From assembly GCF_016406125.1 (NCBI RefSeq), contig NZ_CP066339.1, forward strand, positions 62,001 to 126,000: a stretch of 64,000 nucleotides of DNA, given 5' to 3'. A program made the position numbers and the translations under genes. Positions 43,193-51,541 of this stretch are shown here, piece after piece; the stretch's first letter is position 1; the number at the start of each line of letters is the position of its first letter. This stretch comes from Alicyclobacillus sp. SO9 (GTDB lineage Bacteria; Bacillota; Bacilli; Alicyclobacillales; Alicyclobacillaceae). The notes below the pieces were generated by a model, which was not told the DNA's origin, did no database searches, and worked only from the letters and a program-made list of their open reading frames with translations.

Positions 43193-43370
43193 GGCACTTG
43201 GGTTGTTTGGGGCGAAATTTCTGTTGTGATACTGAATTCAGTCTTCATGATTTGTTTTTATCATCAACTGATTGCCGTCTCCTTCCGCATTCGGCATTGT
43301 AGGAGGCTAAGGTGTGAATGAAGCTGATGAGGCGCCTTTAATACACCATGGACAAAAATGTGCTCGAAAA

Positions 43371-43397
43371 TTCATACATACTTAAGAATTGTCTGAA
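43371..43397 (+). promoter_or_regulatory. Candidate operator, copy 3 (TTCATAC-N13-GTCTGAA)
   Basis: Third exact match to both arms with N13 spacing; GAATT precedes the right arm as in copies 1 and 2. It is about 397 bp before the small ORF and 633 bp before the importer binding-protein gene. Confidence 0.75.
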
Positions 43398-43793
43398 TCA
43401 AATAATTTATGTAGTCTTTAAACAAGGTCGTGAAGTTGCCACAATCCGCGCCACTGCAGTCTATCAGGCTAGTTTGTACACCTTATTTATAAGAAGATTC
43501 AGTTGTGTCTGATTGGACACTGTAGACGGAATTGTGTACCCTATTAAAGCAAAGGGGGTTGAAGTTTTGAGAAATTGATCTAAATCGACCAATTTCTTCA
43601 AACGGTCGGTGACCGGCAACTGTGTTGAAACTGTACGCTAGCTGCTTATAGACAAATACTTGGTGTCTGTGGGCCGTGCGCTTCTTTTATCCCCACATTA
43701 CCCGCGCGTTTGTCTGCCGGCACTTCACATGAGTGTTTGTCTGTACAAGGAGTCTACCTGTTCAACCATGGTTGCTAAGAGGAGGCTGCGTAC

Positions 43794-43916
43794 ATGAAGC
43801 GGATTGCGGAGTTCAAAAGCAATTCACATTGCCTCCAGAAAATTTTCACAGGGGCATGTCCGAGTAGTCTATTTATCGGGGAAATCTGTCACGCTTGCAG
43901 AGAAGCTGCCAAGTGA
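43794..43916 (+). CDS. Small ORF, 40 aa, before the importer operon
   Basis: ATG 43794 has a perfect GAGGAGG 8 nt upstream, stronger than most genes here. The peptide (MKRIAEFKSNSHCLQKIFTG then three more Cys) has four Cys in 40 residues and no membrane segment. It ends 113 bp before the binding-protein gene. It may be a leader peptide or a genuine small protein. No homology recognised. Confidence 0.4.
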   Translation: MKRIAEFKSNSHCLQKIFTGACPSSLFIGEICHACREAAK

Positions 43917-44029
43917 GGCTAAGTGCTGCATGTGACAAGCTTATTACTGGGACATACTCCTGCATCAAGCTCCGGATGATAACGATATGAAACTGCCGGG
44001 GGTCAAATTGACGAGGAGGAGTTTTACTG

Positions 44030-44956
44030 TTGAGACCATTATCTAAATTGTCCATTCCTGTACTGATTGGTGCCGTTTCGGTTGCAGCGCTTACCGGCTG
44101 TGGAGCAAAATCGACCACTGGCGGTGGCTCGACGGGTAACAGTTCCGGCGGGAATCAAAGCACTTCATCCACCCCGAATAAAAACACTCTATTAGGTAAA
44201 GTAATGTCCACCCACACACTAACTATTGCTGAATCAGCGTATGCACCGGAAGACTTCCAGGATCCGAAGACCAAGAAATGGACTGGATACGACATCGATA
44301 TTCTCAAAGGCTTCGCAAAGACTTTAGGAGCGAAGCTAAAGGTCGATTCTATGCCCTTCGCTTCTTCGATTCAGGCTGTTGGCAGCAAACGGGCAGACAT
44401 AACTATTGATATCTACTACAACAAGAAAAGAGCGAAGGTACTCTCCTTTAGCCGTCCGATGTTGAACTACGCCGACGTCATTGCAGTCAATTCGAAGAAT
44501 CCAAAGGTTTCTTCGCCGACGGTGGCTGCACTGAAAGGAAAGAAAATTGCTGTGGTTCAGGGATCCGCTGAAGTGGCAGAAGCCAAGAAAATCCCGAACG
44601 CCAAAATAAAGACCTACAGCACCGTGGCCGAGAGCTTCTTGGCGTTGTCCCAGGGACGTGTCGCGGCAGACCTTCAGCCCAGTACCGACCCGGCTTGGGC
44701 TGTTCATAAGAACTCGCATTTGAAGGTGAAGATTTTGGGTGATGTACCTTCCTCCATTTCACCGTCAATTCAGAGCTTGCGCGGCTATTATGGCGTTCCA
44801 AAAGGCACGTACAGCCAGAGCTTCCTGAAGAAACTGAACACGTACCTGAAGAAAATTGCTGCGAATGGTACAGAGCAAAAGATTCTCGACAAATACGGTT
44901 TGAAGAGTTCCGTCTTTTTGAAGGGAATTGCTCAGGCACCGAACACCTATAGCTAA
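44030..44956 (+). CDS. Amino-acid/ectoine-type ABC transporter substrate-binding lipoprotein (EhuB-like)
   Basis: 308 aa. Signal peptide with lipobox LTGC (Cys about residue 24), Gly/Ser/Asn linker, then a family-3 binding fold: LTIAESAYAPEDFQDPKTKKWTGYDIDILKGFAKTLGAKLKV, ADITIDIYYNKKRAKVLSFSRPM, GKKIAVVQGSAEVAEAKK. Start is TTG 44030 with GAGGAGG upstream. It heads a four-gene polar-amino-acid-type importer beside eutC and eutB, the neighbourhood of ehuABCD in known ectoine loci. Ectoine/hydroxyectoine is the best guess for the ligand; an amino acid is the alternative. Confidence 0.85.
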   Translation: MRPLSKLSIPVLIGAVSVAALTGCGAKSTTGGGSTGNSSGGNQSTSSTPNKNTLLGKVMSTHTLTIAESAYAPEDFQDPKTKKWTGYDIDILKGFAKTLGAKLKVDSMPFASSIQAVGSKRADITIDIYYNKKRAKVLSFSRPMLNYADVIAVNSKNPKVSSPTVAALKGKKIAVVQGSAEVAEAKKIPNAKIKTYSTVAESFLALSQGRVAADLQPSTDPAWAVHKNSHLKVKILGDVPSSISPSIQSLRGYYGVPKGTYSQSFLKKLNTYLKKIAANGTEQKILDKYGLKSSVFLKGIAQAPNTYS

Positions 44957-45070
44957 GCCTGTGCAGCAAAAATGAAGATGACTCGATGGCCCGTGGGTCG
45001 ACACGGGCCGCCGAATTGTTTTGTGACAATAAAATAGCTTCTGACAGACAGGGAAAGGAGGAATGGCCGG

Positions 45071-45721
45071 ATGGTCTTTCACTATTGGATTCATTGGCTG
45101 CCCAAAATGCTGCAGGGCACAGTGGTAACGATAGAACTGACTGCAGCTTCTCTGCTGGTAGCATTGGTCTTTGGATTTATTCTTGCACTGGCCCGTTTGT
45201 CGCGGTTTCGCCTCTTGAATCTGATTGCCGCAGGATACATCCATATTGTTCGCGCCGTTCCAGTGTTGATTATCTTGTTTATTGTTTACTACACTCTTGG
45301 CCAAGTCATTCAGTTGTCAGGATGGCTGTGTGCTGTAATTGGCTTGGGCGGCTTTTATGCAACGTTGTATGGTGAAATCTTTCGCGGTGGAATCTTGGGC
45401 GTGGACAGAGGGCAAGTCGAAGCTGCAACTGCACTGGGAATGCCGCAACGCAAAATTATGAGAAAAATTATCTTGCCGCAAGCATTTTTCTCAATTCTTC
45501 CCCCAGCAACCAACCAGTTGAGCAATCTGATTAAAGATACATCACTGGTCTTCACGATAGCAGTGCTTGATCTCATGGCTCGGGCTTATCAAGCGTCGTC
45601 TTCCACGTTGCTTCCGTTGGATATGTTTCTTGAAGCTGGGGTTATCTATTTCATCTTTTACCTCATCCTATCCAAATTACTTGCGAGGTGGGAACTAAAT
45701 GTCCAACGAAGTCGTAGTTAG
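45071..45721 (+). CDS. ABC transporter permease, HisM/GlnP type (EhuC-like)
   Basis: 216 aa, about five membrane segments. EAA loop EAATALGMPQRKIMRKIILPQAF and the upstream block RAVPVLIILFIVYYTLG are typical of polar-amino-acid permeases. ATG 45071 lies about 10 nt after AAAGGAGG. It overlaps the ATPase gene by 23 bp. With the second permease at 46517 it forms the heterodimeric channel. Confidence 0.9.
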   Translation: MVFHYWIHWLPKMLQGTVVTIELTAASLLVALVFGFILALARLSRFRLLNLIAAGYIHIVRAVPVLIILFIVYYTLGQVIQLSGWLCAVIGLGGFYATLYGEIFRGGILGVDRGQVEAATALGMPQRKIMRKIILPQAFFSILPPATNQLSNLIKDTSLVFTIAVLDLMARAYQASSSTLLPLDMFLEAGVIYFIFYLILSKLLARWELNVQRSRS

Positions 45722-46517
45722 TATCAAAAATCTCACAAAGAAATTTGGCGAACAAGTGGTGTTTGAAGATGTGTCGCTTGATGTCCATAAGAGCGAAGTT
45801 GTTGCCATTATAGGACCAAGCGGTGCCGGAAAGAGTACTATGATTCGGTGTATTAACAGACTGCACCCCTTTAATGACGGGCGACTGGAAGTGCTGGGAC
45901 ACGAATTGAAAGCAGGTCCAGCAATGCCGCCGAGAGACGTGTTGACCGATATTCGGCAACGAGTCGGTATGGTGTTTCAGACGTTTAACCTGTTTCCACA
46001 CCTGAGTGTACTGGAGAACATTACTTTGGCACCCATGGAAGTCAACAAAATGTCCAAGAAAGCCGCAGGCAAACGCGCTATGGAACTGTTAGAGATGGTG
46101 GGGATGGTTCAGCACGCAGAGAAGTATCCAAAGAGATTATCCGGAGGGCAACAACAGCGAGTGGCGATTGCAAGGGCACTTGCGATGGAACCGGAAATCA
46201 TGCTGTTTGACGAACCCACTTCAATGCTTGACCCGGAATTGGTCGGAGAGGTTCTGAGCGCAATTCAGCGATTGGCAAAGCGTGGAATGACTATGATTTT
46301 GGTCACGCATGAAATGATGTTTGCAAAGGAAGTAGCAGACACAGTGGTCATCATGGCGGACCACCAAATTGTTGAAAAGGGTAATGCACGAGAGGTGCTT
46401 GAATCTCCCCAAACAGACCGTGCTCAGTCTTTCTTGCACCGGGTTCTGCAACCTGTGGATACCTCAGATGAGATGTCCAATCTCGACTTTGTAGCGGACC
46501 ACGGGGGCGATAGGTAA
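45699..46517 (+). CDS. ABC transporter ATP-binding protein, GlnQ/HisP type (EhuA-like)
   Basis: 272 aa. Walker A GPSGAGKST, Q-loop VFQTFNLFPHLSVLENI, signature LSGGQQQRVAIARALA, Walker B IMLFDEPTSMLD, switch His THEMMFAKEVAD. Length and C-terminus fit the amino-acid class. The gene overlaps both neighbours (23 bp with the permease before, 1 bp as TAATG with the next), so the three are co-translated. Confidence 0.93.
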   Translation: MSNEVVVSIKNLTKKFGEQVVFEDVSLDVHKSEVVAIIGPSGAGKSTMIRCINRLHPFNDGRLEVLGHELKAGPAMPPRDVLTDIRQRVGMVFQTFNLFPHLSVLENITLAPMEVNKMSKKAAGKRAMELLEMVGMVQHAEKYPKRLSGGQQQRVAIARALAMEPEIMLFDEPTSMLDPELVGEVLSAIQRLAKRGMTMILVTHEMMFAKEVADTVVIMADHQIVEKGNAREVLESPQTDRAQSFLHRVLQPVDTSDEMSNLDFVADHGGDR

Positions 46518-47164
46518 TGCTGCAGATATTCCATTTGTATATCGGCAACATTTTAGAGGGCATATTAAAAGATTTCATTTTGACGCTTGTTGCAGTCATT
46601 CTCTCCATCATCTTGGGGATTCTGTTTGCTACAGGCAGACTCTATGGTCCACGCATCATTAAGATTATTATCACATGGTACGTAGAATTGATTCGGGGCT
46701 TACCTGCAATTCTACAGTTGTTCATTATCTTCTTTGGATTTACGCAAGTCGGCATCAACTTCTCACCGTTGCAGGCTGCCCTGATTTGGTTGGTGGCATA
46801 CGGTACTGGCTATGCTGTTGAGATTTTCCGATCTGGAATCATGGACGTTGCTCAAGGTCAGCGTGAAGCTGCAAGTGCTCTGGGCTTGAGCCGGTGGGTA
46901 ACAATGCGGAAAATTGTTATCCCACAGGCCTTCACAGTAATGCTTCCGGCCTTGATGAATTTCATTGTACTGCAGTTGAAGAACACCACACTTCTCTTTT
47001 TGATTGGATATACAGACACTATGGCTCAAGCACGCCTGGGTGCGGATGCTCTAGACAATCCCGGGCCCCTGTACCTGATGGCCGCTGGTGTGTATCTGAT
47101 ATTGGCTCTTATTATTGGAGCCATCGGAAACCGAATGGAGAAAAGAGCAGCTGCGTATCGATGA
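46517..47164 (+). CDS. ABC transporter permease, HisQ/GlnP type (EhuD-like)
   Basis: 215 aa. N-terminal segment LYIGNILEGILKDFILTLVAVILSIILG, block ELIRGLPAILQLFIIFFGF and EAA loop EAASALGLSRWVTMRKIVIPQAF. It starts at ATG 46517 overlapping the ATPase stop. It is the last gene of the importer, followed by a strong terminator. Confidence 0.91.
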   Translation: MLQIFHLYIGNILEGILKDFILTLVAVILSIILGILFATGRLYGPRIIKIIITWYVELIRGLPAILQLFIIFFGFTQVGINFSPLQAALIWLVAYGTGYAVEIFRSGIMDVAQGQREAASALGLSRWVTMRKIVIPQAFTVMLPALMNFIVLQLKNTTLLFLIGYTDTMAQARLGADALDNPGPLYLMAAGVYLILALIIGAIGNRMEKRAAAYR

Positions 47165-47215
47165 TATCCTCCCGACGCTGACTATGAGTTCTAATAGAGT
47201 ACAGACAGAGTACAG

Positions 47216-47266
47216 AAGCTGTACCGCGTTTCTCTTAACAGAGGCTGCGCGGTGCAGCTTATTTTT
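47216..47266 (+). terminator. Terminator of the importer operon
   Basis: 13-bp stem AAGCTGTACCGCG / CGCGGTGCAGCTT (one T-G pair), 19-nt loop, followed by ATTTTTG. Confidence 0.8.
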
Positions 47267-47337
47267 GCCTTCGTTCACTTGTTATTGTCACCGTCAACAT
47301 TCCTGTAGGTGTTAGTAGATTCGGTTTGTAGAAATAA

Positions 47338-47400
47338 AGACGCCTCGATACGATGAGTGTGTACTGGGTCGTAGCCCTTAAAAACTCATGTAGGAGGCGT
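47338..47400 (+). promoter_or_regulatory. Hairpin covering the recombinase ribosome binding site
   Basis: Perfect inverted repeat GACGCCTC (47338-47345) / GAGGCGTC (47393-47400). The right arm contains the GAGG of the ribosome binding site, 4 nt before ATG 47405, so folding would hide it and keep recombinase translation low. Confidence 0.55.
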
Positions 47401-47404
47401 CACT

Positions 47405-48682
47405 ATGAAGTCTAGACTGGTTAATGCTCAAAATCAACGAATTGAACGAATTTCCACTACAACTCTGGTCGTCGGGATTGACATCGCCAAGGAGAAACAC
47501 GCTGCACAGGCTATCAATTTTAGAGGAATCGTCCTGAACAACAAACCTGTTGTGTTCGCAAATGATCTCTCCGGTTTTGAGCATCTGGGACAGACAATCC
47601 GCAAGCTGCAGAAAGCCCACAGCATGGACAACGTCATCATAGGTATGGAAAGCACGGGACATTACTGGTTCAACCTTTCGAACTGGCTTGTGAAGCAAGG
47701 CATTGACGTTGTGCTGGTCAATCCCATGACCACAAAACGCAACAAAGAAAACAGGGATAATTCTCCCTCCAAGAACGATCCAAAGGACGCACTCGTCATC
47801 GCTGACGTAGTCAGTCGTGGGTACTACACTCCCTTTTCTCCGAAAGAAGAAGCATTTCGCCGGATTCGAGTCGTCGTCACAAATAGAGAGCACTGGGTCG
47901 TTGAACGTGGACGCATTGAGAATCGCATTCACCGTTGGCTGGATATCCGTTTCCCTGAATATATACAAGCCTTTGAGGACCTTTTCAGCACTCGTTCTCT
48001 AGCGACATTACGTCGGTTCCCTGCTCCTTCAGACATGTTGAAACTCACACCGGAGCGGATGGTGAAAATCTGGGGAGAGTTCATGTCCAGACCCGGTGGC
48101 GCACGTGGAACACGTAAAGCCATGGAGCTTCTCCATCTAGCCAGACAGAGTGTTGGAGACACGGTTGCCTTGGAAGAAGACAAATGGGAACTGACGCACC
48201 TGGTGGACGAGTATGAAAGGGTCCAGAAAATTGTCGACGAGGCGGACGAGATGATTGAGAAGATACTGCCTGAGATTCCTGGCGCCGATCTCATTCGGTC
48301 TGCCGGCGCAACGATTCCTGCAACGGCTGCCATTTTAGCCTTTGGCGGTGATCTAAGTCAGTTGTCACACGGAAACCAATTGCTACGAAAAGCAGGATTG
48401 AACTTAGCGGAGCGAACTTCGGGCAAGTACAAGGGTCAAATCAAACTCACAAAGCGGGGAAATTCTCTGCTACGCAAGCACTTGTACTTCACTGTCTTTC
48501 ACCTGCTGTCATATAACCAAGCGTTTCAAGCCCTGCATGCTCACAACATCGAAGTAAAACGGATGACAAAGATGCAATCCATGATGAAGCTCATCGGGAA
48601 GCTGGCTCGAATGCTTGTAGCCATGGTAAGGACAGGAGAAAAATTCAGTCAAGATAAAGCACAATTCTCAATAGCAGCTTAA
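47405..48682 (+). CDS. IS110 family recombinase (DEDD transposase)
   Basis: 425 aa. N-terminal RuvC-like DEDD domain: VVGIDIAKEKHAAQA (Asp), GMESTGHYW (Glu), SKNDPKDALVIADVVSRG (two Asp). C-terminal transposase_20 domain with IPGADLIRSAGATIPATAAILAFGGDLSQ and RKAGLNLAERTSGKYKGQIKLTKRGNSLLRKHLYF; the Ser of the Tnp domain is probably in TSGKYKG. Frame intact, likely active. Related enzymes are guided by an element-encoded bridge RNA. Confidence 0.93.
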   Translation: MKSRLVNAQNQRIERISTTTLVVGIDIAKEKHAAQAINFRGIVLNNKPVVFANDLSGFEHLGQTIRKLQKAHSMDNVIIGMESTGHYWFNLSNWLVKQGIDVVLVNPMTTKRNKENRDNSPSKNDPKDALVIADVVSRGYYTPFSPKEEAFRRIRVVVTNREHWVVERGRIENRIHRWLDIRFPEYIQAFEDLFSTRSLATLRRFPAPSDMLKLTPERMVKIWGEFMSRPGGARGTRKAMELLHLARQSVGDTVALEEDKWELTHLVDEYERVQKIVDEADEMIEKILPEIPGADLIRSAGATIPATAAILAFGGDLSQLSHGNQLLRKAGLNLAERTSGKYKGQIKLTKRGNSLLRKHLYFTVFHLLSYNQAFQALHAHNIEVKRMTKMQSMMKLIGKLARMLVAMVRTGEKFSQDKAQFSIAA

Positions 48683-49090
48683 GTCGTCTACCGCAACCAA
48701 ACACGTAGGTTGGCTCATTCGCAGGATTTCACAAAGAAAGCACGGAGTACCGAGATTATTGCACTTTAGGGCATAGACCCGTTCCGTTAACGTTGATCGG
48801 ACTCCACACCTTGGACAGATAGGACGAAGGAATGAAAGGGCATAGACCCATTGAGATATGGGAGTGTGAATCCCGAGGATCTTGTGGAGAGAGTCGTGCA
48901 GTAAAGCTATTTATGGAAGATGCTGTGAAATAAGACCGCACCTTTTGTTCCTGCATACTCTCAAGCGGATCTCCCTAGGCGGAATATCTACTTATCCTTA
49001 CTCCATCCGAAACCAGGTAAATGAAATCCTGCGAATGAGCGAGCATTCGTGAGAAAGACCTTACTCTACGAGGGAGTTTCAGAATGAGTA
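48683..49090 (+). ncRNA. Candidate bridge-RNA-bearing non-coding end of the IS110 element
   Basis: About 400 bp with no supported gene after the recombinase. GGGCATAGACCC occurs twice (48769-48780 and 48838-48849), 69 bp apart, each able to form a short stem and followed by different bases (GTTCCG, ATTGAG). Repeated stems with different loops are what a two-loop guide RNA could look like. This is inference from layout only. Confidence 0.3.
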
Positions 49091-49231
49091 AAATCGTACT
49101 TTGCATCACGACTTTACACAATTCCTATTAGTTCAGCAGGTAATTATCTGGGGATTCAGAATACTAACCATATGGTTGTTTGTACAAGATAGAGAAGATG
49201 GATGTAGAAATAGATAAGAGGGGAAAAGGGT

Positions 49232-49306
49232 ATGGAAAACACAAAAGCAGGTTCAGTTGCGTTTTGCAGGCGTTATTCATTATCTGGGGCGCAGGTCCAT
49301 GAGTAG
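49232..49306 (+). CDS. Possible leader peptide overlapping the Sir2 start
   Basis: 24 codons from ATG 49232, with GAGGGGAAAAGGG upstream, ending at TAG 49304, just inside the Sir2 gene (ATG 49299). Translation could be coupled to Sir2 by overlap. The peptide has no recognisable feature. Confidence 0.35.
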   Translation: MENTKAGSVAFCRRYSLSGAQVHE

Positions 49307-50036
49307 GGAGGCTCAGGTGCTTGCGCGCTGGCTGACAGAGTCTGAGAAAACTGTGGTTTTGACGGGGGCAGGCATTTCAACAGAGAGCGGTGTGCCAGAT
49401 TTGAGAACAAAATCTGGGTGGTGGAAGAGTATTAATCCAGCTTCTGTTGCTACAGCAGAGACAGTTCGAGAAAATTATTTGCTGTTTCGAGATTTTTACA
49501 GCCATCGTATTTCCAGTCTTCAAAATCTGCAGCCGAACCTGGGTCATCGCATCCTTGCAGATTGGGAACGGCGGGGACTCATATCTGCAATTGCAACTCA
49601 AAACGTAGACGGCTTTCACCAATCTGCCGGGAGCAAAACAGTCTATGAGCTTCATGGGTCGATTCATCGGTGCTATTGTCATTCTTGCCGCGCAGAGACC
49701 AGCATTGTTAAATTTCTTACAGGTCAGTCTTGTACGTATTGCGGAGGTGTGCTTCGTCCAGGGGTGGTTCTGTTCGATGAGTCTGTGCCCGAAGACACGT
49801 GGCATCAGGCACTGAGAGCCATATCCGCGGCTCATCTGGTTCTGGTCATTGGAACCAGCTTAAATGTTTATCCTGTCAATCGTCTGCTATCTTTGACAGC
49901 TGGTAAGAGGGTTGCTATTAATGCGGAAGAGACAGAGTCGCACGGAAGCTTTGATTTGGTTCTGCACAGTCGAGCAGGTGAGTATCTGAGGAAGATTGAT
50001 AACTTATTGGCAGAAAGCAACCCCAGCATTTCGTGA
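49299..50036 (+). CDS. Sir2-family NAD-dependent protein deacylase
   Basis: 245 aa. GAGISTESGVPDLR (NAD), TQNVDGFHQSAG and ELHGS (catalytic His in LHG), two CxxC pairs for zinc (CYCHSC and CTYCGG), GTSLNVYPVN. It removes acyl groups from lysines using NAD. ATG 49299 or TTG 49257 may start it; the ATG overlaps a preceding mini-ORF with a strong ribosome binding site. It is a single gene after the IS110 element. Confidence 0.9.
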   Translation: MSREAQVLARWLTESEKTVVLTGAGISTESGVPDLRTKSGWWKSINPASVATAETVRENYLLFRDFYSHRISSLQNLQPNLGHRILADWERRGLISAIATQNVDGFHQSAGSKTVYELHGSIHRCYCHSCRAETSIVKFLTGQSCTYCGGVLRPGVVLFDESVPEDTWHQALRAISAAHLVLVIGTSLNVYPVNRLLSLTAGKRVAINAEETESHGSFDLVLHSRAGEYLRKIDNLLAESNPSIS

Positions 50037-50115
50037 CAATAATTGAACGAACACGGTCCGTTTCTTCAACACACTTGTGTCATGCTTATTTATCTAGAGT
50101 TGCATTTCGGTTTCT

Positions 50116-51435
50116 TTAAATTTTGGCTCTGTTAATAGGAAAGAACTGAAATAAGGCAATCAGAGTGATGCCCAAGAAATAGTGAATTGGGAGCACATTG
50201 GTGTACCAGCGAGTCATTGCGGCTCCAACCGGATTTATGAGTACAAGTGCTGCCACCATCCCTGCAACTGCGAAGCTCTTTCGAATTGAGGGCAGGGTGT
50301 CCCAAGTTTTGACGGTGCGGCTTACGGTGAACAAATAGGGAGCTAGGGCCAAAATGATGTAATGGTTCTCAATAACCGGCGAGAAGAGTACAAGGGACAG
50401 CACTAGCATTCCAATCTGACGCTCAACTTGGTCGGTATAACCGTGCCTTGACAACAGCTTTATGCTCATGAGGCTTAGTACCGCAATCACAAAGACCGCA
50501 AACGTTGCATTGATGACTGCTGGCGTTATCCAAGGAAGACCGCCGTGACGGAGCAATTGCAGGACTCCTTTAATAGAAGAGTTCCAAGGAGCAGTCCCGC
50601 CGTTGCCGTTGAGAACAGCACTTCTGTGTGCCATTGCTCCAAAGTGAAAGGTGTAATAGATAATTGGCTTCCAGCCAAGGACAATTGCAGTAAGACTTGT
50701 ACCAAACAGAATTGTAAGGAGTGCACTGACGGATGTTCGCGGGTGTTTTATTACGAAGACAAACATGAGTATAACAGGGGTAACTTTGAATAAGACAGCA
50801 AGTCCGAGAGGGATGCCCGCAAGGGCTGACCGCTTGCTATAGTTTTGAAGATAAAAGGTCAGAATGACGAGGAAAAACACAAGAGAGTCACTGTTACCCC
50901 AATAGATGTCACTTCGAAAAGGCCGCCAGAAAAGTGAGATGGACAAGAGCAGTACTATTAATAAGCCTGAAGAGCGTCTGTTGCCGTGTTGCTGCTGAAT
51001 CATCCTCAGCAGCAACACTACAGCTCCGAGAAAGCTGAGCGTCAATATAGAGTCCCAAACCAGATTAGCAATATGTACAGGGAGCGCAGCAATCCAACTA
51101 AATAAGACTGCGAACTGAGGTGGGTAGAGATACTGACTGCCCCCGTTCAGGTGCCAGGGTGTTCCTTGCAAATAATTGTGTATCCAGTGTAGCTCGTGTT
51201 GGCGACTGTACAAAAAAGAGGGCGGCTGATGGTTCCACACCACTTTAAAAGCGTACTCATACCAACCAAAGTCAAATAACCGGCTCGTTTTGGAAAGGGG
51301 AAATGCGGTAAAAGCGCGAACTAAAAATAAACCCGTCGAAAAAACGAAAAAGAACCCTATGAACAGATTGAGGACGACTTGTCTGTTTAGCACCTTTTTT
51401 GTCGATTGCGGTTGCTGCTGATTCACATTAGTCAC
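50116..51435 (-). CDS. GT87-type polyprenyl-phosphate-sugar glycosyltransferase, membrane
   Basis: 439 aa with about ten membrane segments and the GT-C layout of family GT87 (DUF2029): FFFVFSTGLFLVRAFTAFPLS, PFRSDIYWGNSDSLVFFLVILTFYLQN and AGIPLGLAVLFKVTPVILMFVFVIKHPR, where the QGNxN-like loop and KVTP motif are conserved. It would transfer a sugar from a lipid carrier on the outer face. GTG 51435, or GTG 51426 with better spacing, starts it. A GT2-GtrA gene at 61416 could supply the lipid-linked sugar. Confidence 0.8.
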   Translation of the reverse strand: MTNVNQQQPQSTKKVLNRQVVLNLFIGFFFVFSTGLFLVRAFTAFPLSKTSRLFDFGWYEYAFKVVWNHQPPSFLYSRQHELHWIHNYLQGTPWHLNGGSQYLYPPQFAVLFSWIAALPVHIANLVWDSILTLSFLGAVVLLLRMIQQQHGNRRSSGLLIVLLLSISLFWRPFRSDIYWGNSDSLVFFLVILTFYLQNYSKRSALAGIPLGLAVLFKVTPVILMFVFVIKHPRTSVSALLTILFGTSLTAIVLGWKPIIYYTFHFGAMAHRSAVLNGNGGTAPWNSSIKGVLQLLRHGGLPWITPAVINATFAVFVIAVLSLMSIKLLSRHGYTDQVERQIGMLVLSLVLFSPVIENHYIILALAPYLFTVSRTVKTWDTLPSIRKSFAVAGMVAALVLINPVGAAMTRWYTNVLPIHYFLGITLIALFQFFPINRAKI

Positions 51436-51541
51436 TCCGTCCCACCACTCTAAGATGATTCTAGGTAGTTTGTCCGAGTACCGTCAATAGCATCTTTGGT
51501 TTACGAGCAGTTCATGTGAATCCTACAAAACTGTTGGGGGC

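Larger units (their letters stand above)
43193..44029 (+). other. Long importer leader region (837 bp)
   Basis: The spacer between eutC and the importer holds operator copy 3 (43371-43397), a stem GAAATTGATC ... GACCAATTTC near 43570-43600 and a small ORF with a strong ribosome binding site (43794-43916). No T-box, SAM, lysine or cobalamin consensus was recognised by eye. The length is unusual for this compact region. Confidence 0.5.
47330..49090. mobile_element. IS110-family insertion sequence (boundaries approximate)
   Basis: One intact DEDD recombinase flanked by non-coding ends: about 70 bp on the left with an SD-sequestering hairpin, and a ~400-bp gene-free stretch on the right. IS110 elements lack simple terminal inverted repeats and target duplications, so the ends cannot be fixed from one copy. 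It separates the importer operon from the Sir2 gene. Confidence 0.6.

Noticed and set aside
43400-44029. T-box or metabolite riboswitch before the importer
   Set aside because: No T-box sequence (AGGGTGGNACCGCG type) or other consensus I know was found; only isolated stems.
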